Source of the DNA: Saccharothrix tamanrassetensis
GTDB taxonomy: Bacteria > Actinomycetota > Actinomycetes > Mycobacteriales > Pseudonocardiaceae
Direction: 5' to 3'
Length of the DNA stretch: 64,000 bases
NCBI RefSeq assembly: GCF_014203665.1
Contig: NZ_JACHJN010000003.1
Coordinates: forward strand, 767,934-831,933
Positions 45,626 through 63,712 of this stretch are shown one piece after another. Under the pieces are notes generated by a model. It had not been told where the DNA came from. It did not search any database and saw nothing but the letters and a program-made list of their open reading frames with translations. The stretch's first letter is position 1, and every line of letters begins with the position of its first letter. The translations under genes were made by a program, and so were the position numbers.

Positions 45626-48103
45626 GTGCGTATCCCGGTTACCTGGCTGGTCGAGCACCTGGAGTTCCCCGAGCCCCCGACGCCCGACGAGATAGCCGAG
45701 GCGTTCGTGCGGATCGGCCTGGAGGTCGAGGACGTCCACCGGCTCGGCTCCGTCACCGGACCGCTGGTCGCGGGCCGCGTGGTGGACGTCAAGGAGCTCA
45801 CCGAGTTCAAGAAGCCCATCCGGTACTGCCAGGTCGAGGTCGGCCCCGAGCAGGTCAACGGCATCATCTGCGGTGCGACGAACTTCGTCGAGGGCGACAC
45901 GGTCGTGGTGGCGCTGCCCGGCGCGGTGCTGCCCGGCGACTTCACCATCGCCGAGCGCAAGACCTACGGCCACGTCAGCCAGGGCATGATCTGCTCGGCC
46001 CGCGAACTGGGCCTGGGCGAGGACCACGCGGGCATCCTGGTGCTGCCCAGCGGCACCGCGCAGCCCGGTGACGACGCGCTGGAGGTGCTCGGCCTCGGCG
46101 ACACCGTCATCGAGGTCGCGCCCACCCCGGACCGGGGCTACGCGTTCTCCCTGCGCGGTCTGGCGCGGGAGATCTCGTGCGCGTTCGACGTGCCGTTCGG
46201 CGACCCCGGCCTGGCCGAGGTGCCCGAGGGCGAGGGCGACGTGCTGCCCGTGCGGATCGAGGACACCGGCGCGTGCTCGCGGTTCGTGGCACGCCGGGTG
46301 ACCGGCGTCGACCCGACCGCGCCCACGCCGTGGTGGATGCGCCGGCGGCTGATGCTGGCGGGCATCCGCTCCATCTCGCTGCCGGTCGACGTCACCAACT
46401 ACGTGATGCTGGAACTCGGCCAGCCGCTGCACGCGTTCGACGCGTCCGCGGTGCGGGGCGGTCTCGTCGTGCGGCGGGCCGCCGCCGGCGAGAAGCTGAC
46501 CACGCTGGACGGGTCGGTGCGGGCGCTCGACCCGGACGACATCGTGATCGCCGACGACAGCGGGGTCATCTCGCTGGCCGGCGTGATGGGCGGCGCGTCC
46601 ACCGAGGTCCGCGACGACAGCACGGACATCCTGCTGGAGGCCGCGAACTGGGATCCGGCGTCGATCGCGCGGACCGTGCGGCGGCACAAGCTGCCGTCCG
46701 AGGCGTCGAAGCGGTTCGAGCGCACCGTGGACCCGGCGCTGGCCCCGGTCGCGCTGGAGCGCGCGGCGCGGCTGCTGCACATGTTCGGCGAGGGCAGCAT
46801 CAAGCCCGGCCGCACCGACGAGGGCGGCCTGACCGCGCCCGTCCCGGTGACGATGCCGATCGACCTGCCCGACCGGGTGGCCGGTGTGCGGTACGCGCGC
46901 GGCGTGACGGCGCGGCGGCTCGGCCAGATCGGCTGCCTGGTGGAGGTCACCACGGGCGACGACGGCGCGACCATGGTCACCGCCGTGCCGCCGACCTGGC
47001 GCGCGGACCTGACCCAGCCCGCCGACCTGGTGGAGGAGGTGCTGCGGCTGGAGGGGTACGACACGATCCCGTCCACGCTGCCGCCCGCACCCGCCGGTCG
47101 TGGGCTGACCGAGCGGCAGCGGCGTCGGCGGACCGTGTCGCGCGCGCTGGCGGAGAACGGGTTCGTGGAGGTCAAGCCGTTCCCGTTCATCGCTCCGGCG
47201 GTGTTCGACGCGTTGGGGCTGCCCGAGGACGACGTGCGGCGCAGGACCGTCAGCGTGCTGAACCCGCTGGAGGCGGACAAGCACGCGTTGGCCACCACGC
47301 TGGTGCCGGGGCTGCTGGAGACGTTGCAGCGCAACCTGGCGCGCGGCGCGAAGGACGTGGCCCTGTACACGGTGGCGCAGGTGACGCTGCCGCGCACGGA
47401 GCGGGTGCCGGTGCCCGAGGTGGGTGTGGGCGCACGGCCGTCCGACGAGCAGGTGGCGTCGCTGGTGGCCTCGCTGCCGCAGCAGCCCGTGCACGTGGCC
47501 GCGGTGCTCGCCGGGAACCGCGAGCAGGCCGGCTGGTGGGGCAAGGGGCGCCCGGCGGACTGGGCGGACGCGGTGCAGGCCGCGCGGCTGGTCGGTCAGG
47601 CGTACGGCGTGGAGCTGACCGTCAAGGCGTCCTCGTTGGCCCCGTGGCACCCCGGGCGGTGCGCCGAACTGCGGGTGGGGGACTGGCCGGTGGGCCACGC
47701 GGGTGAGCTGCACCCGAAGGTGGTGGAGGCGCTGGGTCTGCCGAAGCGGACGGTGGCGTTCGAACTGGACTTGGACGCCCTGCCGCTGGAGGACCACCGG
47801 CCCGCGCCGGTCGTGTCGCCGTACCCGCCGGTCCTGCTGGACGTGGCCGTGGTCGTCGACGCGGAGGTGCCCGCCGAACAGGTGACGCGCGCGCTCCGGG
47901 CCGGCGGCGGTGAACTGCTGGAGGACCTCCGGCTGTTCGACGTCTACGCGGGTGACCAGGTGGGCGAGGGCAAGCGTTCGCTGGCGTACGCGCTGCGGTT
48001 CCGCGCCCCCGACCGGACGCTCACCGTCGAAGAGGCCACGGCGGCCCGCGACACGGCGGTGGCCGAGGCGGCCGACCGCTTCGGTGCGGCGCTGAGAGCC
48101 TGA
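45626..48103 (+). CDS. pheT: Phenylalanine-tRNA ligase beta subunit
   Basis: The product is 825 residues from GTG (RIPVTWLVEHLEFPEPP). The domains are in the usual order: EMAP/OB tRNA-binding fold (~40-150), B3/4 editing domain (residues ~210-390), B5, a catalytic-like core and a C-terminal ferredoxin-like anticodon-binding domain (SPYPPVLLDVAVVVDAEVPA). It charges tRNA-Phe together with PheS and edits mischarged Tyr. Confidence 0.97.
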   Translation: MRIPVTWLVEHLEFPEPPTPDEIAEAFVRIGLEVEDVHRLGSVTGPLVAGRVVDVKELTEFKKPIRYCQVEVGPEQVNGIICGATNFVEGDTVVVALPGAVLPGDFTIAERKTYGHVSQGMICSARELGLGEDHAGILVLPSGTAQPGDDALEVLGLGDTVIEVAPTPDRGYAFSLRGLAREISCAFDVPFGDPGLAEVPEGEGDVLPVRIEDTGACSRFVARRVTGVDPTAPTPWWMRRRLMLAGIRSISLPVDVTNYVMLELGQPLHAFDASAVRGGLVVRRAAAGEKLTTLDGSVRALDPDDIVIADDSGVISLAGVMGGASTEVRDDSTDILLEAANWDPASIARTVRRHKLPSEASKRFERTVDPALAPVALERAARLLHMFGEGSIKPGRTDEGGLTAPVPVTMPIDLPDRVAGVRYARGVTARRLGQIGCLVEVTTGDDGATMVTAVPPTWRADLTQPADLVEEVLRLEGYDTIPSTLPPAPAGRGLTERQRRRRTVSRALAENGFVEVKPFPFIAPAVFDALGLPEDDVRRRTVSVLNPLEADKHALATTLVPGLLETLQRNLARGAKDVALYTVAQVTLPRTERVPVPEVGVGARPSDEQVASLVASLPQQPVHVAAVLAGNREQAGWWGKGRPADWADAVQAARLVGQAYGVELTVKASSLAPWHPGRCAELRVGDWPVGHAGELHPKVVEALGLPKRTVAFELDLDALPLEDHRPAPVVSPYPPVLLDVAVVVDAEVPAEQVTRALRAGGGELLEDLRLFDVYAGDQVGEGKRSLAYALRFRAPDRTLTVEEATAARDTAVAEAADRFGAALRA

Positions 48104-48108
48104 CGCAC

Positions 48109-48142
48109 AGTTCCGGGGCCGCACCAGTGCGGCCCCGGAACT
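48109..48142 (+). terminator. Strong hairpin terminator of the pheST operon
   Basis: AGTTCCGGGGCCGCAC and its exact complement form a 16-bp stem with a two-base CA loop, five bases after the pheT stop. The remaining ~270 bases before the next gene hold no recognised gene. Confidence 0.85.
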
Positions 48143-48409
48143 AGTCCGGCCGAGTGAACCACTCGGTGGCCGACAGAGTGGAAACGTGCACTTCAAGGCA
48201 CTCAGCGTGACGTGTCAAGAGGTCTTTGGACCCGACTTTCCGGGTCTGCTTGGTTCTTGCGCCGAGGTTGAACGTTCTCCAAGATTGGCTTCGCGGCCCG
48301 CTGGGCCGAGGGGCGAAGCGATGAACCGCCGGGCGAGTCTGGTCGCCGGTCCGGCGGGGAGCTAGCGGCGAACCCACCGCCTGATGCGCAGTCGTAGTGA
48401 GGTTGCCTC

Positions 48410-48907
48410 ATGCGTAGCTTGGGACCGCGGATGGAAGTCGCCGTCGCCATGACGATCCTCGGCGTCGGAGCCGCCGTGGTCGCCGCCATGCACCTGACCT
48501 GGCCGGAGCCCGAGTTGCCCGCGATGGCGTACGCGGTGAGCAACGGCGAGGCCGGGGTGGCGGACCTGAAGCCGTTCGAGATCGACGACATCTCCGGCGC
48601 ACCGGTGGAGCTGACCCCCGGCAGCGAGGGCGCGCGGCTGGTCCGGCTGTCCAACCCGAACAGCGTGGACATCATCGTGATGACGCTCCAGGCGGTGCCC
48701 GGCCAGCCGCTGGACGCCGCGCACAACCGGGTGCCCGACTGCCCGTCCGGGGTGCTGACCGTGGTGCCGATGCCGGAGCCGGTGAGCATCCCGCCGGCCG
48801 GTTCGGTCGAGGTGGAGATGGTGGTGCGGATCTCGTCCGACGTGCCCGACGCGTGCCAGGACTCGATCTTCCCGCTCACCTACTCCGGCCGCGCCACCCG
48901 CGGCTAG
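48410..48907 (+). CDS. Membrane-anchored secreted protein of unknown function
   Basis: The product is 165 residues. A hydrophobic helix at ~9-28 (VAVAMTILGVGAAVVAAM) serves as signal or anchor, and the rest is an extracytoplasmic beta-rich domain with two Cys (VPDCPSG, PDACQDS) that may form a disulfide. Motifs such as GSEGARLVRLSNPNSVDIIV suggest an immunoglobulin-like fold of the type that supports surface proteins. There is no family name I can give. Confidence 0.75.
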   Translation: MRSLGPRMEVAVAMTILGVGAAVVAAMHLTWPEPELPAMAYAVSNGEAGVADLKPFEIDDISGAPVELTPGSEGARLVRLSNPNSVDIIVMTLQAVPGQPLDAAHNRVPDCPSGVLTVVPMPEPVSIPPAGSVEVEMVVRISSDVPDACQDSIFPLTYSGRATRG

Positions 48908-48917
48908 GGCCTGCCCC

Positions 48918-48976
48918 GGACGCCGAGGGTGTCGGCGTCCGCCACCCACCGCGAGCCGACCCGACCCGGTCGGCTC
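48918..48976. terminator. Two adjacent hairpin terminators between convergent genes
   Basis: GGACGCCGA/TCGGCGTCC (9-bp stem, 48918-48940) and GAGCCGAC/GTCGGCTC (8-bp stem, 48953-48976) stand side by side between the convergent secreted-protein and AlkD-like genes. The second reaches the AlkD stop codon. Confidence 0.65.
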
Positions 48977-49646
48977 AGAGGTGCTTCAGCGCTTCCCGCC
49001 GCGAGAGCGGGGAGAGCCCGGGGTGCGAGTCGACGAACGCGCGCACCCAGCCCGGGTCGACCCGGGAGTGCTGCCGCAGTGCCCAGCCGATGGCCTTGCG
49101 CACGAAGAAGTCCGGGTCGTCGGTGTTCGCCTCGATGGCGTCCCGCAGCAGGTCGAGGTCGGTGCCGTTCTTCGAGCCGAGTTGGCAGATCACCGACACC
49201 CGCCGCCGCCAGCGGTCCGGGTCGGTCGCCCAGGCCCGCACCACCGGCTCTACGTCGTCCGGGTGGGCGCGCAGCAGCGGGCCGATGCGTCGGGACGCGA
49301 TCTCGTCCACGAAGTCCCACCACGCGCCGGTGACCACCAGCTCGTCGTACACCGGCAGCAGGGTCGGGTCGTGCCACCCCGGGTAGCGGCCGATCAGGTC
49401 CAGCGCGGCGTACCGCTCCTCGCGGTGGCCGGCGTCGCGCCACAAGGTCAGCACGGCTCGCAGCCACTCGTCGCGGGAGGTGAGCGGGTGCTTGGCGAAC
49501 ACCGGCCGCAGCAGCTTGACGCGTTCCGGCTTCGGCACGCCCAGGAACGGCATCTCCGACTTCATGTACTGCTGCATCTCCGGCGCCTTGGCCGGGTCGG
49601 CCGCGGCAACCAGACCTTGCCGAACAGCTTCGACGAGTCCGTCCAC
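48975..49646 (-). CDS. DNA alkylation repair protein (AlkD-like HEAT repeat)
   Basis: The product is 223 residues from GTG. Family sequences are visible: [22 protein letters not shown] at the N-terminus, [21 protein letters not shown] in the middle and [32 protein letters not shown] near the end. AlkD glycosylases remove bulky or cationic N-alkylated bases without base flipping, using a HEAT-repeat fold. It is monocistronic and divergent from sthA with ~41 bases between starts. Confidence 0.93.
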   Translation of the reverse strand: MDGLVEAVRQGLVAAADPAKAPEMQQYMKSEMPFLGVPKPERVKLLRPVFAKHPLTSRDEWLRAVLTLWRDAGHREERYAALDLIGRYPGWHDPTLLPVYDELVVTGAWWDFVDEIASRRIGPLLRAHPDDVEPVVRAWATDPDRWRRRVSVICQLGSKNGTDLDLLRDAIEANTDDPDFFVRKAIGWALRQHSRVDPGWVRAFVDSHPGLSPLSRREALKHL

Positions 49647-49687
49647 GGCAACACCGTAGGCGGGTCGGTTGTGACACGCTTCGGGGC

Positions 49688-51100
49688 ATGAGCGAGTACG
49701 ACTACGACCTGGTCGTCATCGGGTCCGGCCCCGGTGGGCAGAAGGCGGCCATCGCGGGCGCGAAGCTCGGCCGGCGGGTCGCGATCGTGGACAAGGCGGA
49801 CATGATCGGCGGGGTGTGCGTGAACACCGGCACGATCCCGTCGAAGACGTTGCGCGAGGCGGTCATGTTCCTGACCGGCATGAGCCAGCGCGAGCTGTAC
49901 GGCGCGGACTACCGGGTCAAGCAGGACATCACCATCTCGGACCTGCTCGCCCGGACGCAGCACGTCATCGGCCGCGAGGTCCAGGTCGTGCGGGCGCAGC
50001 TGCACCGCAACCAGGTCGACCTGCTCACCGGCACCGCGCGGTTCGTCGACCCGCACACGGTCGCGGTGCAGGGCGCGAACCGCGGGGACAACCACACGGT
50101 CAGCGCGGCGAACATCGTCATCGCGACCGGCACCCGTCCGGCGCGGCCCGCGCAGGTCGACTTCGACGAGGAGCGGGTGCTCGACTCCGACGAGGTGCTC
50201 GCCCTGGAGGAGATCCCGGCGTCGCTGGTGGTGGTCGGGGCCGGGGTGATCGGCATCGAGTACGCCTCGATGTTCGCCGCCCTGGGCAGCCGGGTGACCG
50301 TGGTGGAGCAGCGGGACCGGATGCTGGAGTTCTGCGACCCGGAGATCGTGGAGTCGCTGAAGTTCCACCTGCGGGACCTGGCGGTGACGTTCCGGTTCGG
50401 GGAGAAGGTGGTCGACGTCGCGGTGTCGGACAGCGGCACGGTGACGACCCTGGCCAGCGGCAAGCGCATCCCGGCCGCCGCCGTCATGTACTCGGCGGGA
50501 CGGCAGGGCTCGACCGACGAGCTGAACCTGCCCGCGGCGGGACTGGCCGCCGACAGCCGCGGCCGGCTGAAGGTCGACGAGTACTACCGGACGCCCGTGG
50601 AGCACATCTACGCGGTGGGTGACGTGATCGGGTTCCCGGCGCTGGCGGCCACCTCCATGGACCAGGGCAGGCTCGCGGCGTACCACGCGTTCGGCGAGAC
50701 GGCGAACGAACTGGCCGCGTTGCAACCCATCGGCATCTACACCATCCCGGAGATCTCCTACTGCGGCGCGACCGAGGCCGAACTGACCTCGTCGGCCGTG
50801 CCGTACGAGGTGGGCCTGGCCCGTTACCGGGAACTGGCCCGCGGCCAGATCGTCGGCGACGCCTACGGGATGCTCAAGCTGCTGGTGTCCACCGTGGACC
50901 GCACGCTCCTCGGCGTGCACCTGTTCGGCACCGGCGCGACCGACCTCGTCCACATCGGACAGGCCGTGATGGCGTGCGGCGGCACGGTGGACTACCTGGT
51001 GGACACGGTCTTCAACTACCCGACCCTGTCCGAGGCGTACAAGGTCGCCGCACTCGACGCGACCAACAAGATCCGCGCCTTGGACCGCTTCGGCACCTGA
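49688..51100 (+). CDS. sthA: Si-specific NAD(P)+ transhydrogenase (soluble)
   Basis: The product is 470 residues. The FAD site is [17 protein letters not shown] at ~12-28 and the NAD(P) site is [19 protein letters not shown] in the centre. The redox-active motif of relatives is replaced by [17 protein letters not shown], with a single Cys and no disulfide, the hallmark of SthA. It interconverts NADPH and NADH. C-terminal dimerisation motifs ([32 protein letters not shown]) are complete. Confidence 0.95.
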   Translation: MSEYDYDLVVIGSGPGGQKAAIAGAKLGRRVAIVDKADMIGGVCVNTGTIPSKTLREAVMFLTGMSQRELYGADYRVKQDITISDLLARTQHVIGREVQVVRAQLHRNQVDLLTGTARFVDPHTVAVQGANRGDNHTVSAANIVIATGTRPARPAQVDFDEERVLDSDEVLALEEIPASLVVVGAGVIGIEYASMFAALGSRVTVVEQRDRMLEFCDPEIVESLKFHLRDLAVTFRFGEKVVDVAVSDSGTVTTLASGKRIPAAAVMYSAGRQGSTDELNLPAAGLAADSRGRLKVDEYYRTPVEHIYAVGDVIGFPALAATSMDQGRLAAYHAFGETANELAALQPIGIYTIPEISYCGATEAELTSSAVPYEVGLARYRELARGQIVGDAYGMLKLLVSTVDRTLLGVHLFGTGATDLVHIGQAVMACGGTVDYLVDTVFNYPTLSEAYKVAALDATNKIRALDRFGT

Positions 51101-51136
51101 CTTACCGGCGGACGGCCCGGGGAGGAAACGCGCGGC

Positions 51137-51781
51137 CTACCGCGTCCGGCGGCCGGCGGCGTGCCCGGCCACCAGGCCGGTGACGAGGTGCAGGCGCGCG
51201 TCGTCGACGTCCATCAGCGGCGGCACGAGCAGGGTCGACATTCCCACGTCGACGCCGGCACCGTCGTGGGTGGCGCGGTCGCCGACCATGAGCGTCTCCC
51301 CGGGCGACGTCCCCAACTCGTCCAGCGCGATGCGGAAGATCGCCGGATCCGGCTTCACGACGCCGTGCTCGAACGACAGCACGAACGAGTCCACCGGGAG
51401 CCCGTCGAACGCCGGGCGGATGTCGAAGTGGATGTCGCTCAGCACCCCGATGCGGATCCCGTCCGCCCGCAGCGCCCGCAACGTCGCCGCCGCGTCCACC
51501 GCGAACGGGTTGAACGCCACGTCCGACTCCACTTCGTACAGGGCGTCGGCGAGTTCCGCGTCCAACCCGGCGTCGGCGAACATCGCGTAGTACGTCTCCC
51601 GGTGCAGCGCGGCGTCCGCGTCGACCCCCGGCACGTCCAGACGGCTCTCCGCCAGCCGCGACACGACGTCGCCCGCCACGGACGCGTCGCGCCCCGACCG
51701 CCGCAACGCCTCGGCGACCCAACCCCGGAACGTGGGTGCGAGCACCAGCGTGCCCCGCCAGTCGAAGATCACTGCCCTCAT
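51137..51781 (-). CDS. HAD-superfamily hydrolase with altered motif I
   Basis: The product is 214 residues. The fold is clear from VIFDWRGTLV (motif I), IGVLSDIHFDIRP (motif II), VKPDPAIFRIALDEL (motif III, Lys) and LMVGDRATHDGAGVDVGM (motif IV). In motif I the second Asp of DxD, the usual acid/base, is Arg (D-W-R-G-T), so phosphatase activity may be weak or different. Substrate unknown. Confidence 0.88.
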   Translation of the reverse strand: MRAVIFDWRGTLVLAPTFRGWVAEALRRSGRDASVAGDVVSRLAESRLDVPGVDADAALHRETYYAMFADAGLDAELADALYEVESDVAFNPFAVDAAATLRALRADGIRIGVLSDIHFDIRPAFDGLPVDSFVLSFEHGVVKPDPAIFRIALDELGTSPGETLMVGDRATHDGAGVDVGMSTLLVPPLMDVDDARLHLVTGLVAGHAAGRRTR

Positions 51782-51837
51782 GCCGCCGAAGCTAATGCCG
51801 ACTCCCGCCGAGCGGTCGGTTTTGCCAGGCTCACCGG

Positions 51838-54854
<3,017 letters not shown>

Positions 54855-54858
<4 letters not shown>

Positions 54859-55921
54859 GCGGCCAGACGGCGCAGGCCAAGGCCGCGGTCCTGATCGAGG
54901 CGCTGCCCTGGCTGCAACGCTTCCGGGGCGCGACCGTGGTGGTGAAGTACGGCGGCAACGCCATGGTGGACGACGACCTGAAGCGGGCGTTCGCGCAGGA
55001 CATGGTGTTCCTCAAGCTCGCCGGCCTGCACCCCGTCGTGGTGCACGGCGGCGGTCCGCAGATCGCGGCGATGCTGGGCAGGCTCGGCATCGAGAGCGAG
55101 TTCCGGGGCGGTCTGCGGGTCACCACGCCGGAGGCGATGGACGTGGTCCGCATGGTGCTGGTGGGTCAGGTGCAGCGGGAGCTCGTCGGCCTGATCAACG
55201 AGCACGGCCCGTACGCGGTCGGCCTGTCCGGCGAGGACGCGCACCTGCTCACCGCCATCCGCCGCCCGGCCATCGTGGACGGCGAGCCGGTGGACATCGG
55301 CCTGGTGGGCGACATCGTGGACGTGAACCCGGACGCGGTGCTGGACATCGTGAGGGCGGGCCGCATCCCGGTCGTCTCCACGGTCGCGCCGGACGCGGAC
55401 GGCGTGGTGCACAACGTCAACGCCGACACGGCCGCCGGCGCGGTGGCGGTGGCGCTCCGGGCGGAGAAGCTGGTGGTCCTCACCGACGTGGAGGGCCTGT
55501 ACGCGAACTGGCCGGACCGGGGTTCGCTGCTGCACCAGGTGCACGCCGACCGGCTGGAGGAGCTGCTGCCGGGACTGGACAGCGGCATGGTGCCGAAGAT
55601 GGAGGCCTGCCTGCGGGCAGTGCGCGGCGGCGTGCCCGAGGCGCACGTCATCGACGGCCGGCTCGCGCACTCGGTGCTGCTGGAGGTCTTCACCTCCGAA
55701 GGCGTCGGGACGATGGTGACAGCCTCCGGCGCGGCCGGGAATCAGAGAACCGCCGGCGGAGCGGGGAATCGGACGACCGCCGGCGGGGCCGGGAATCGGA
55801 CAGCAGCCGGCGGGGCCGGGAATCAGAAAACCGCCGTCGGGGCCGGGGATCGGACGACCGCCGTCGGGGCCGGGGATCGGACAGCAGCCGGCGGGGCCGG
55901 GGATCGGACTGGGGCGGACGG

Positions 55922-55925
<4 letters not shown>
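54855..55925 (+). CDS. argB: Acetylglutamate kinase with repetitive C-terminal tail
   Basis: The product is 356 residues; family members are usually ~300. The kinase core is normal: [57 protein letters not shown] and [20 protein letters not shown]. After the usual end ([12 protein letters not shown]) comes a 63-residue tail of seven nonapeptides such as AGNRTTAGG and AGDRTTAVG, encoded by a 27-bp repeat that runs into the stop. ATG overlaps the argJ stop, and the stop overlaps argD's ATG. Confidence 0.96.
55734..55922 (+). repeat. 27-bp in-frame tandem repeat at the 3' end of argB
   Basis: Seven 27-base units, each close to GCCGGGGATCGGACGACC followed by GCCGGCGGG or GCCGTCGGG, encode a Gly/Ala/Thr/Arg-rich nonapeptide array. 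The array fills the space between the normal end of ArgB and the overlapping argD start. It is coding DNA and not a CRISPR array, since there are no variable spacers. Confidence 0.85.
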
Positions 55926-60735
<4,810 letters not shown>

Positions 60736-60756
60736 GGCCGACGGCCGAGCCCGGCG

Positions 60757-61278
60757 CTACACCTCGCCGAACACGTGGCTGCCGGGCGCGTCCGCGTCGT
60801 CACCGGCCCAGAACTCCACCCAGTGCCGGGCGAACTCGCCCTTGGAGATGTGCCCGTCCCCGTTGAGGTCCAGACGGGCGAAGGCGGCGTCGGTCGGGGT
60901 CTCCGCGTTGGTCCAGGCCCGGATCATCCAGCTGTACTCCTCCGCGGAGATCTCGCCGTCGCCGTCCTCGTCCACCGCCTCGAACATGCTCTCCGCGGTC
61001 GCCACCACCAGGTCCAGCATGGTGCCGAGGTTGTCCATCACGGTCAGCAGCTCGTCGAGCGTGACCTTCCGGTCCCGGTCCTGGTCGGACGCCGCGAGCA
61101 GCGTCTCCCACCAGCCCATCATCAGGTCCCGCAGCCGCGCCTCGCCGCTGTCGCCGCGGATCGCCACCCACCGGTCGGTGAGCGCCTCGAAGTCCGACCG
61201 CTCCAGGTACCCGTCGTCGTTGGCGTCCATCGCGCTGAAGACGATGGCGCCCTTCCGCTTCTGCAAGTCGCTGGCCAC
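60757..61278 (-). CDS. EF-hand calcium-binding protein (calerythrin-like)
   Basis: The product is 173 residues from GTG (ASDLQKRKGAIVFSAMD); the longer frame is not supported. Four EF-hand loops are visible: DANDDGYLERSDF, DQDRDRKVTLDEL, DEDGDGEISAEEY and DLNGDGHISKGEF. The second lacks the Gly at loop position six, so it may bind Ca weakly. Calerythrin-type proteins of actinomycetes buffer or sense calcium. Monocistronic, convergent with the DNA glycosylase gene. Confidence 0.92.
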   Translation of the reverse strand: MASDLQKRKGAIVFSAMDANDDGYLERSDFEALTDRWVAIRGDSGEARLRDLMMGWWETLLAASDQDRDRKVTLDELLTVMDNLGTMLDLVVATAESMFEAVDEDGDGEISAEEYSWMIRAWTNAETPTDAAFARLDLNGDGHISKGEFARHWVEFWAGDDADAPGSHVFGEV

Positions 61279-61372
61279 CAGGCAAACCTGGCGGCCACGC
61301 GCCCGCACGACAATTGGCCACCGGGGCGATTTTTCCTCACCCGGGTGAATCTGCCGGTGACCCTCGGTAGCG

Positions 61373-61819
61373 CTACCGCACGGTCCGGCGGTACCAGACG
61401 CGCCGTTCACCGGCCGGCAGGGCGATCCGCGTGATCACGTTCGTCAGCACCGCACCGAGCACCAGCCACAACACCGCCGCCAGACCGTCGTTGAGCAACG
61501 TCCGCAGCCCGTCGTCGGCCGGGGTGAACAGGTCGCGCAACCCCAGCGAGACACCCGCCGACCACGACTCGATCAGCTGCGCGAAGCCGTTCGCCGGGTT
61601 CGCGCCCGCGATCACCAGGAAGATGTGCACCGCCAGCACGATGGCGAACAGCCAACAGATCACGTCGATCACCGCGCACACCACGCGCACCGTCCGGACA
61701 CGGCTGTCACCGCGCTCCACGACCTCTTCGCGCACCTGGTGGGGCACCTGCTCGTGCACCGGGCGTAACGCCTCGGTGGGCCGGTCGGCAGGACGTGGAT
61801 CTCGATCGGGGTACGTCAT
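61373..61819 (-). CDS. Small membrane protein, YggT-like topology
   Basis: The product is 148 residues. A polar N-terminus (~43 residues) precedes a helix at ~46-70 ([32 protein letters not shown]) and another at ~110-130 ([23 protein letters not shown]). Two helices with a conserved ANPANGF loop resemble YggT-type proteins, but the match is weak. Function unknown. It is divergent from tyrS. Confidence 0.75.
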   Translation of the reverse strand: MTYPDRDPRPADRPTEALRPVHEQVPHQVREEVVERGDSRVRTVRVVCAVIDVICWLFAIVLAVHIFLVIAGANPANGFAQLIESWSAGVSLGLRDLFTPADDGLRTLLNDGLAAVLWLVLGAVLTNVITRIALPAGERRVWYRRTVR

Positions 61820-61928
61820 CGGCCGAGTCCTCTCAGCTAGGTATCCCGCGTCTGTCGGAGCACGTCCCGGCTACCCCTCGGCGGCACCAGCTCAAACCGC
61901 TTTGACCAGGTGGGGGAGAATGCCTCCC

Positions 61929-63203
61929 GTGAGTGAGCACATCCTCGACGAGCTGTCCTGGCGCGGCCTGATCGCGCAGTCCACCGACCTCGACGCCCTG
62001 CGGGAGGATCTCGACGCGGGCCCGCTCACCCTCTATGCCGGGTTCGACCCGACCGCACCCAGCCTGCACGCCGGCAACCTCGTCCCGCTGCTCATGCTGC
62101 GCCGCTTCCAGCGCGCCGGGCACCGGCCGATCGTCCTGGCGGGCGGCGCCACCGGCATGATCGGCGACCCTCGCGACACCGCCGAGCGCTCGTTGAACTC
62201 GCTGGACACCGTCGCCGAGTGGGCCGGGCGCATCCGCGGCCAGCTGGAGCGGTTCGTGGAGTTCGACGACGGCCCCACCGGGGCGGTCGTGGTCAACAAC
62301 CTGGACTGGACGGGCCCGGTGTCCGTGCTGGAGTTCCTCCGGGACGTCGGCAAGCACTTCTCCGTCAACGTGATGCTCGCCCGCGAGACCGTGAAGCGGC
62401 GGCTCGAAGCCGACGGCATGTCCTACACCGAGTTCAGCTACCTGCTGCTCCAGTCGCACGACTACCTCCAGCTCAACCGGAAGTACGGCACCAGGCTCCA
62501 GGTGGGCGGCTCCGACCAGTGGGGCAACATCGTCGGCGGCGTCGACCTGGTCCGCAAAGTCGACGGCAAGTCCGTGCACGCGCTGACCGCACCGCTGGTC
62601 ACCGACGCCGAGGGGCGCAAGTTCGGCAAGTCCACCGGCGGCGGCAACGTGTGGCTCGACCCGCGGATGACCTCGCCGTACGCCTGGTACCAGTACTTCG
62701 TCAACGTGGGCGACGCCGACGTGCTGCGGTACCTGCGGCTGTTCACCTTCCTGCCGCGGGAGGAGATCGCCGAGCTGGAGCGGCAGACCGCCGAGGCCCC
62801 GCACCTGCGGGCCGCGCAGAAGAAGCTCGCCGAGGAGTTCACCAACCTGGTGCACGGCGAGCGCGAGACCCAGCAGGTGATCGCGGCCAGCCAGGCGCTG
62901 TTCGGCCGAGGTGAGCTGCGCGGGCTGGACCTGTCGACGCTGGAGGCCGCGATGGCCGAGGCGCCGACCGGCGAGGTGCGGCTGGCGGACGCGCCGACCG
63001 TCGTGGACCTGCTCGTCAGCTCCGGGCTCGCGGACAGCAAGGGCGCGGCGCGGCGCACCGTGAAGGAAGGCGGCGCGTACGTGAACAACCAGAAGGTCAC
63101 CGACGAGGAGTGGGTGCCGGCCAAGGAGGACCTGCTGCACGGGTCGTGGCTGGTGGTGCGCCGGGGCAAGCGGAACACCGCCGGTGTGCGGGTACAGCTG
63201 TGA
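61929..63203 (+). CDS. tyrS: Tyrosine-tRNA ligase
   Basis: The product is 424 residues. I chose the GTG at [11 protein letters not shown] because GGGGGAG lies ~10 bases upstream; the ATG three codons before sits directly on that site. Class I motifs: [11 protein letters not shown] (HIGH-like) and RKFGKSTGG (KMSKS-like), with tyrosine-binding [15 protein letters not shown] sequence ([11 protein letters not shown]) and GGSDQWGN. An S4 RNA-binding domain ends the protein ([19 protein letters not shown]). It precedes the rRNA operon. Confidence 0.97.
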   Translation: MSEHILDELSWRGLIAQSTDLDALREDLDAGPLTLYAGFDPTAPSLHAGNLVPLLMLRRFQRAGHRPIVLAGGATGMIGDPRDTAERSLNSLDTVAEWAGRIRGQLERFVEFDDGPTGAVVVNNLDWTGPVSVLEFLRDVGKHFSVNVMLARETVKRRLEADGMSYTEFSYLLLQSHDYLQLNRKYGTRLQVGGSDQWGNIVGGVDLVRKVDGKSVHALTAPLVTDAEGRKFGKSTGGGNVWLDPRMTSPYAWYQYFVNVGDADVLRYLRLFTFLPREEIAELERQTAEAPHLRAAQKKLAEEFTNLVHGERETQQVIAASQALFGRGELRGLDLSTLEAAMAEAPTGEVRLADAPTVVDLLVSSGLADSKGAARRTVKEGGAYVNNQKVTDEEWVPAKEDLLHGSWLVVRRGKRNTAGVRVQL

Positions 63204-63311
63204 TCGCGGTCACACTGTTGCGCGCAGACCGGGTCGGATAGCGTGGTGGCGAGCGCTGCACGGGCTGCTGACCTGCGGTTTCGGCCCGTGTAGCGGCGCT
63301 GCGCCCCGGAT

Positions 63312-63340
63312 TTGACCTCTGGTTCGGGTGCGTGTAACTT
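63312..63340 (+). promoter_or_regulatory. rRNA operon promoter
   Basis: TTGACC and TAACTT are separated by exactly 17 bases, ~375 bases upstream of the 16S gene. The match to the vegetative consensus and the position are typical of an rrn promoter. Other rrn promoters may exist in this region but none is as clear. Confidence 0.75.
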
Positions 63341-63712
63341 TCTCTCTGTCAGCGCGGAACGGGCCGGGAACACCGGAACGGAGTGCGACAGGTCACGAAC
63401 CAAGCTCCCGCCGAGTGTGGTAGAGTGGGTGACCGCGAAACAGGAAGACCCAGTCGAGGCTGCTAGGTAGCCGTTGCGACCAGGGCGTCTGGTTTCACCA
63501 CAAGCTTTCTGAATGCACAAGCCTCCGATCGAGCCGCGCGAGCGGCGAGTGACGATGAGCGCGTGTTCTTTGAGAACTCAACAGCGTGCCGAATAGCCAG
63601 TAAATTTATGAACCTCGTCAAGAGGTTTCCTTTGAGATTGACTGGACAACTGGCGAGACACAGGCTTTCGGGTTTGTGTGGTCAGTGTTGTCCGAGCGAT
63701 CAACTCATTCCT
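63341..63712 (+). other. rRNA operon leader
   Basis: The transcribed leader between promoter and 16S contains no gene. TGTTCTTTGAGAACTC at 63564-63579 followed by AACAG resembles the conserved actinobacterial rrn leader (boxA-like antitermination and RNase III processing region). Confidence 0.55.

Noticed and set aside
63204..63712. tRNA gene between tyrS and 16S rRNA
   Set aside because: I looked for cloverleaf-like sequence with a TTCGANTC arm and found none; the region fits an rRNA leader.
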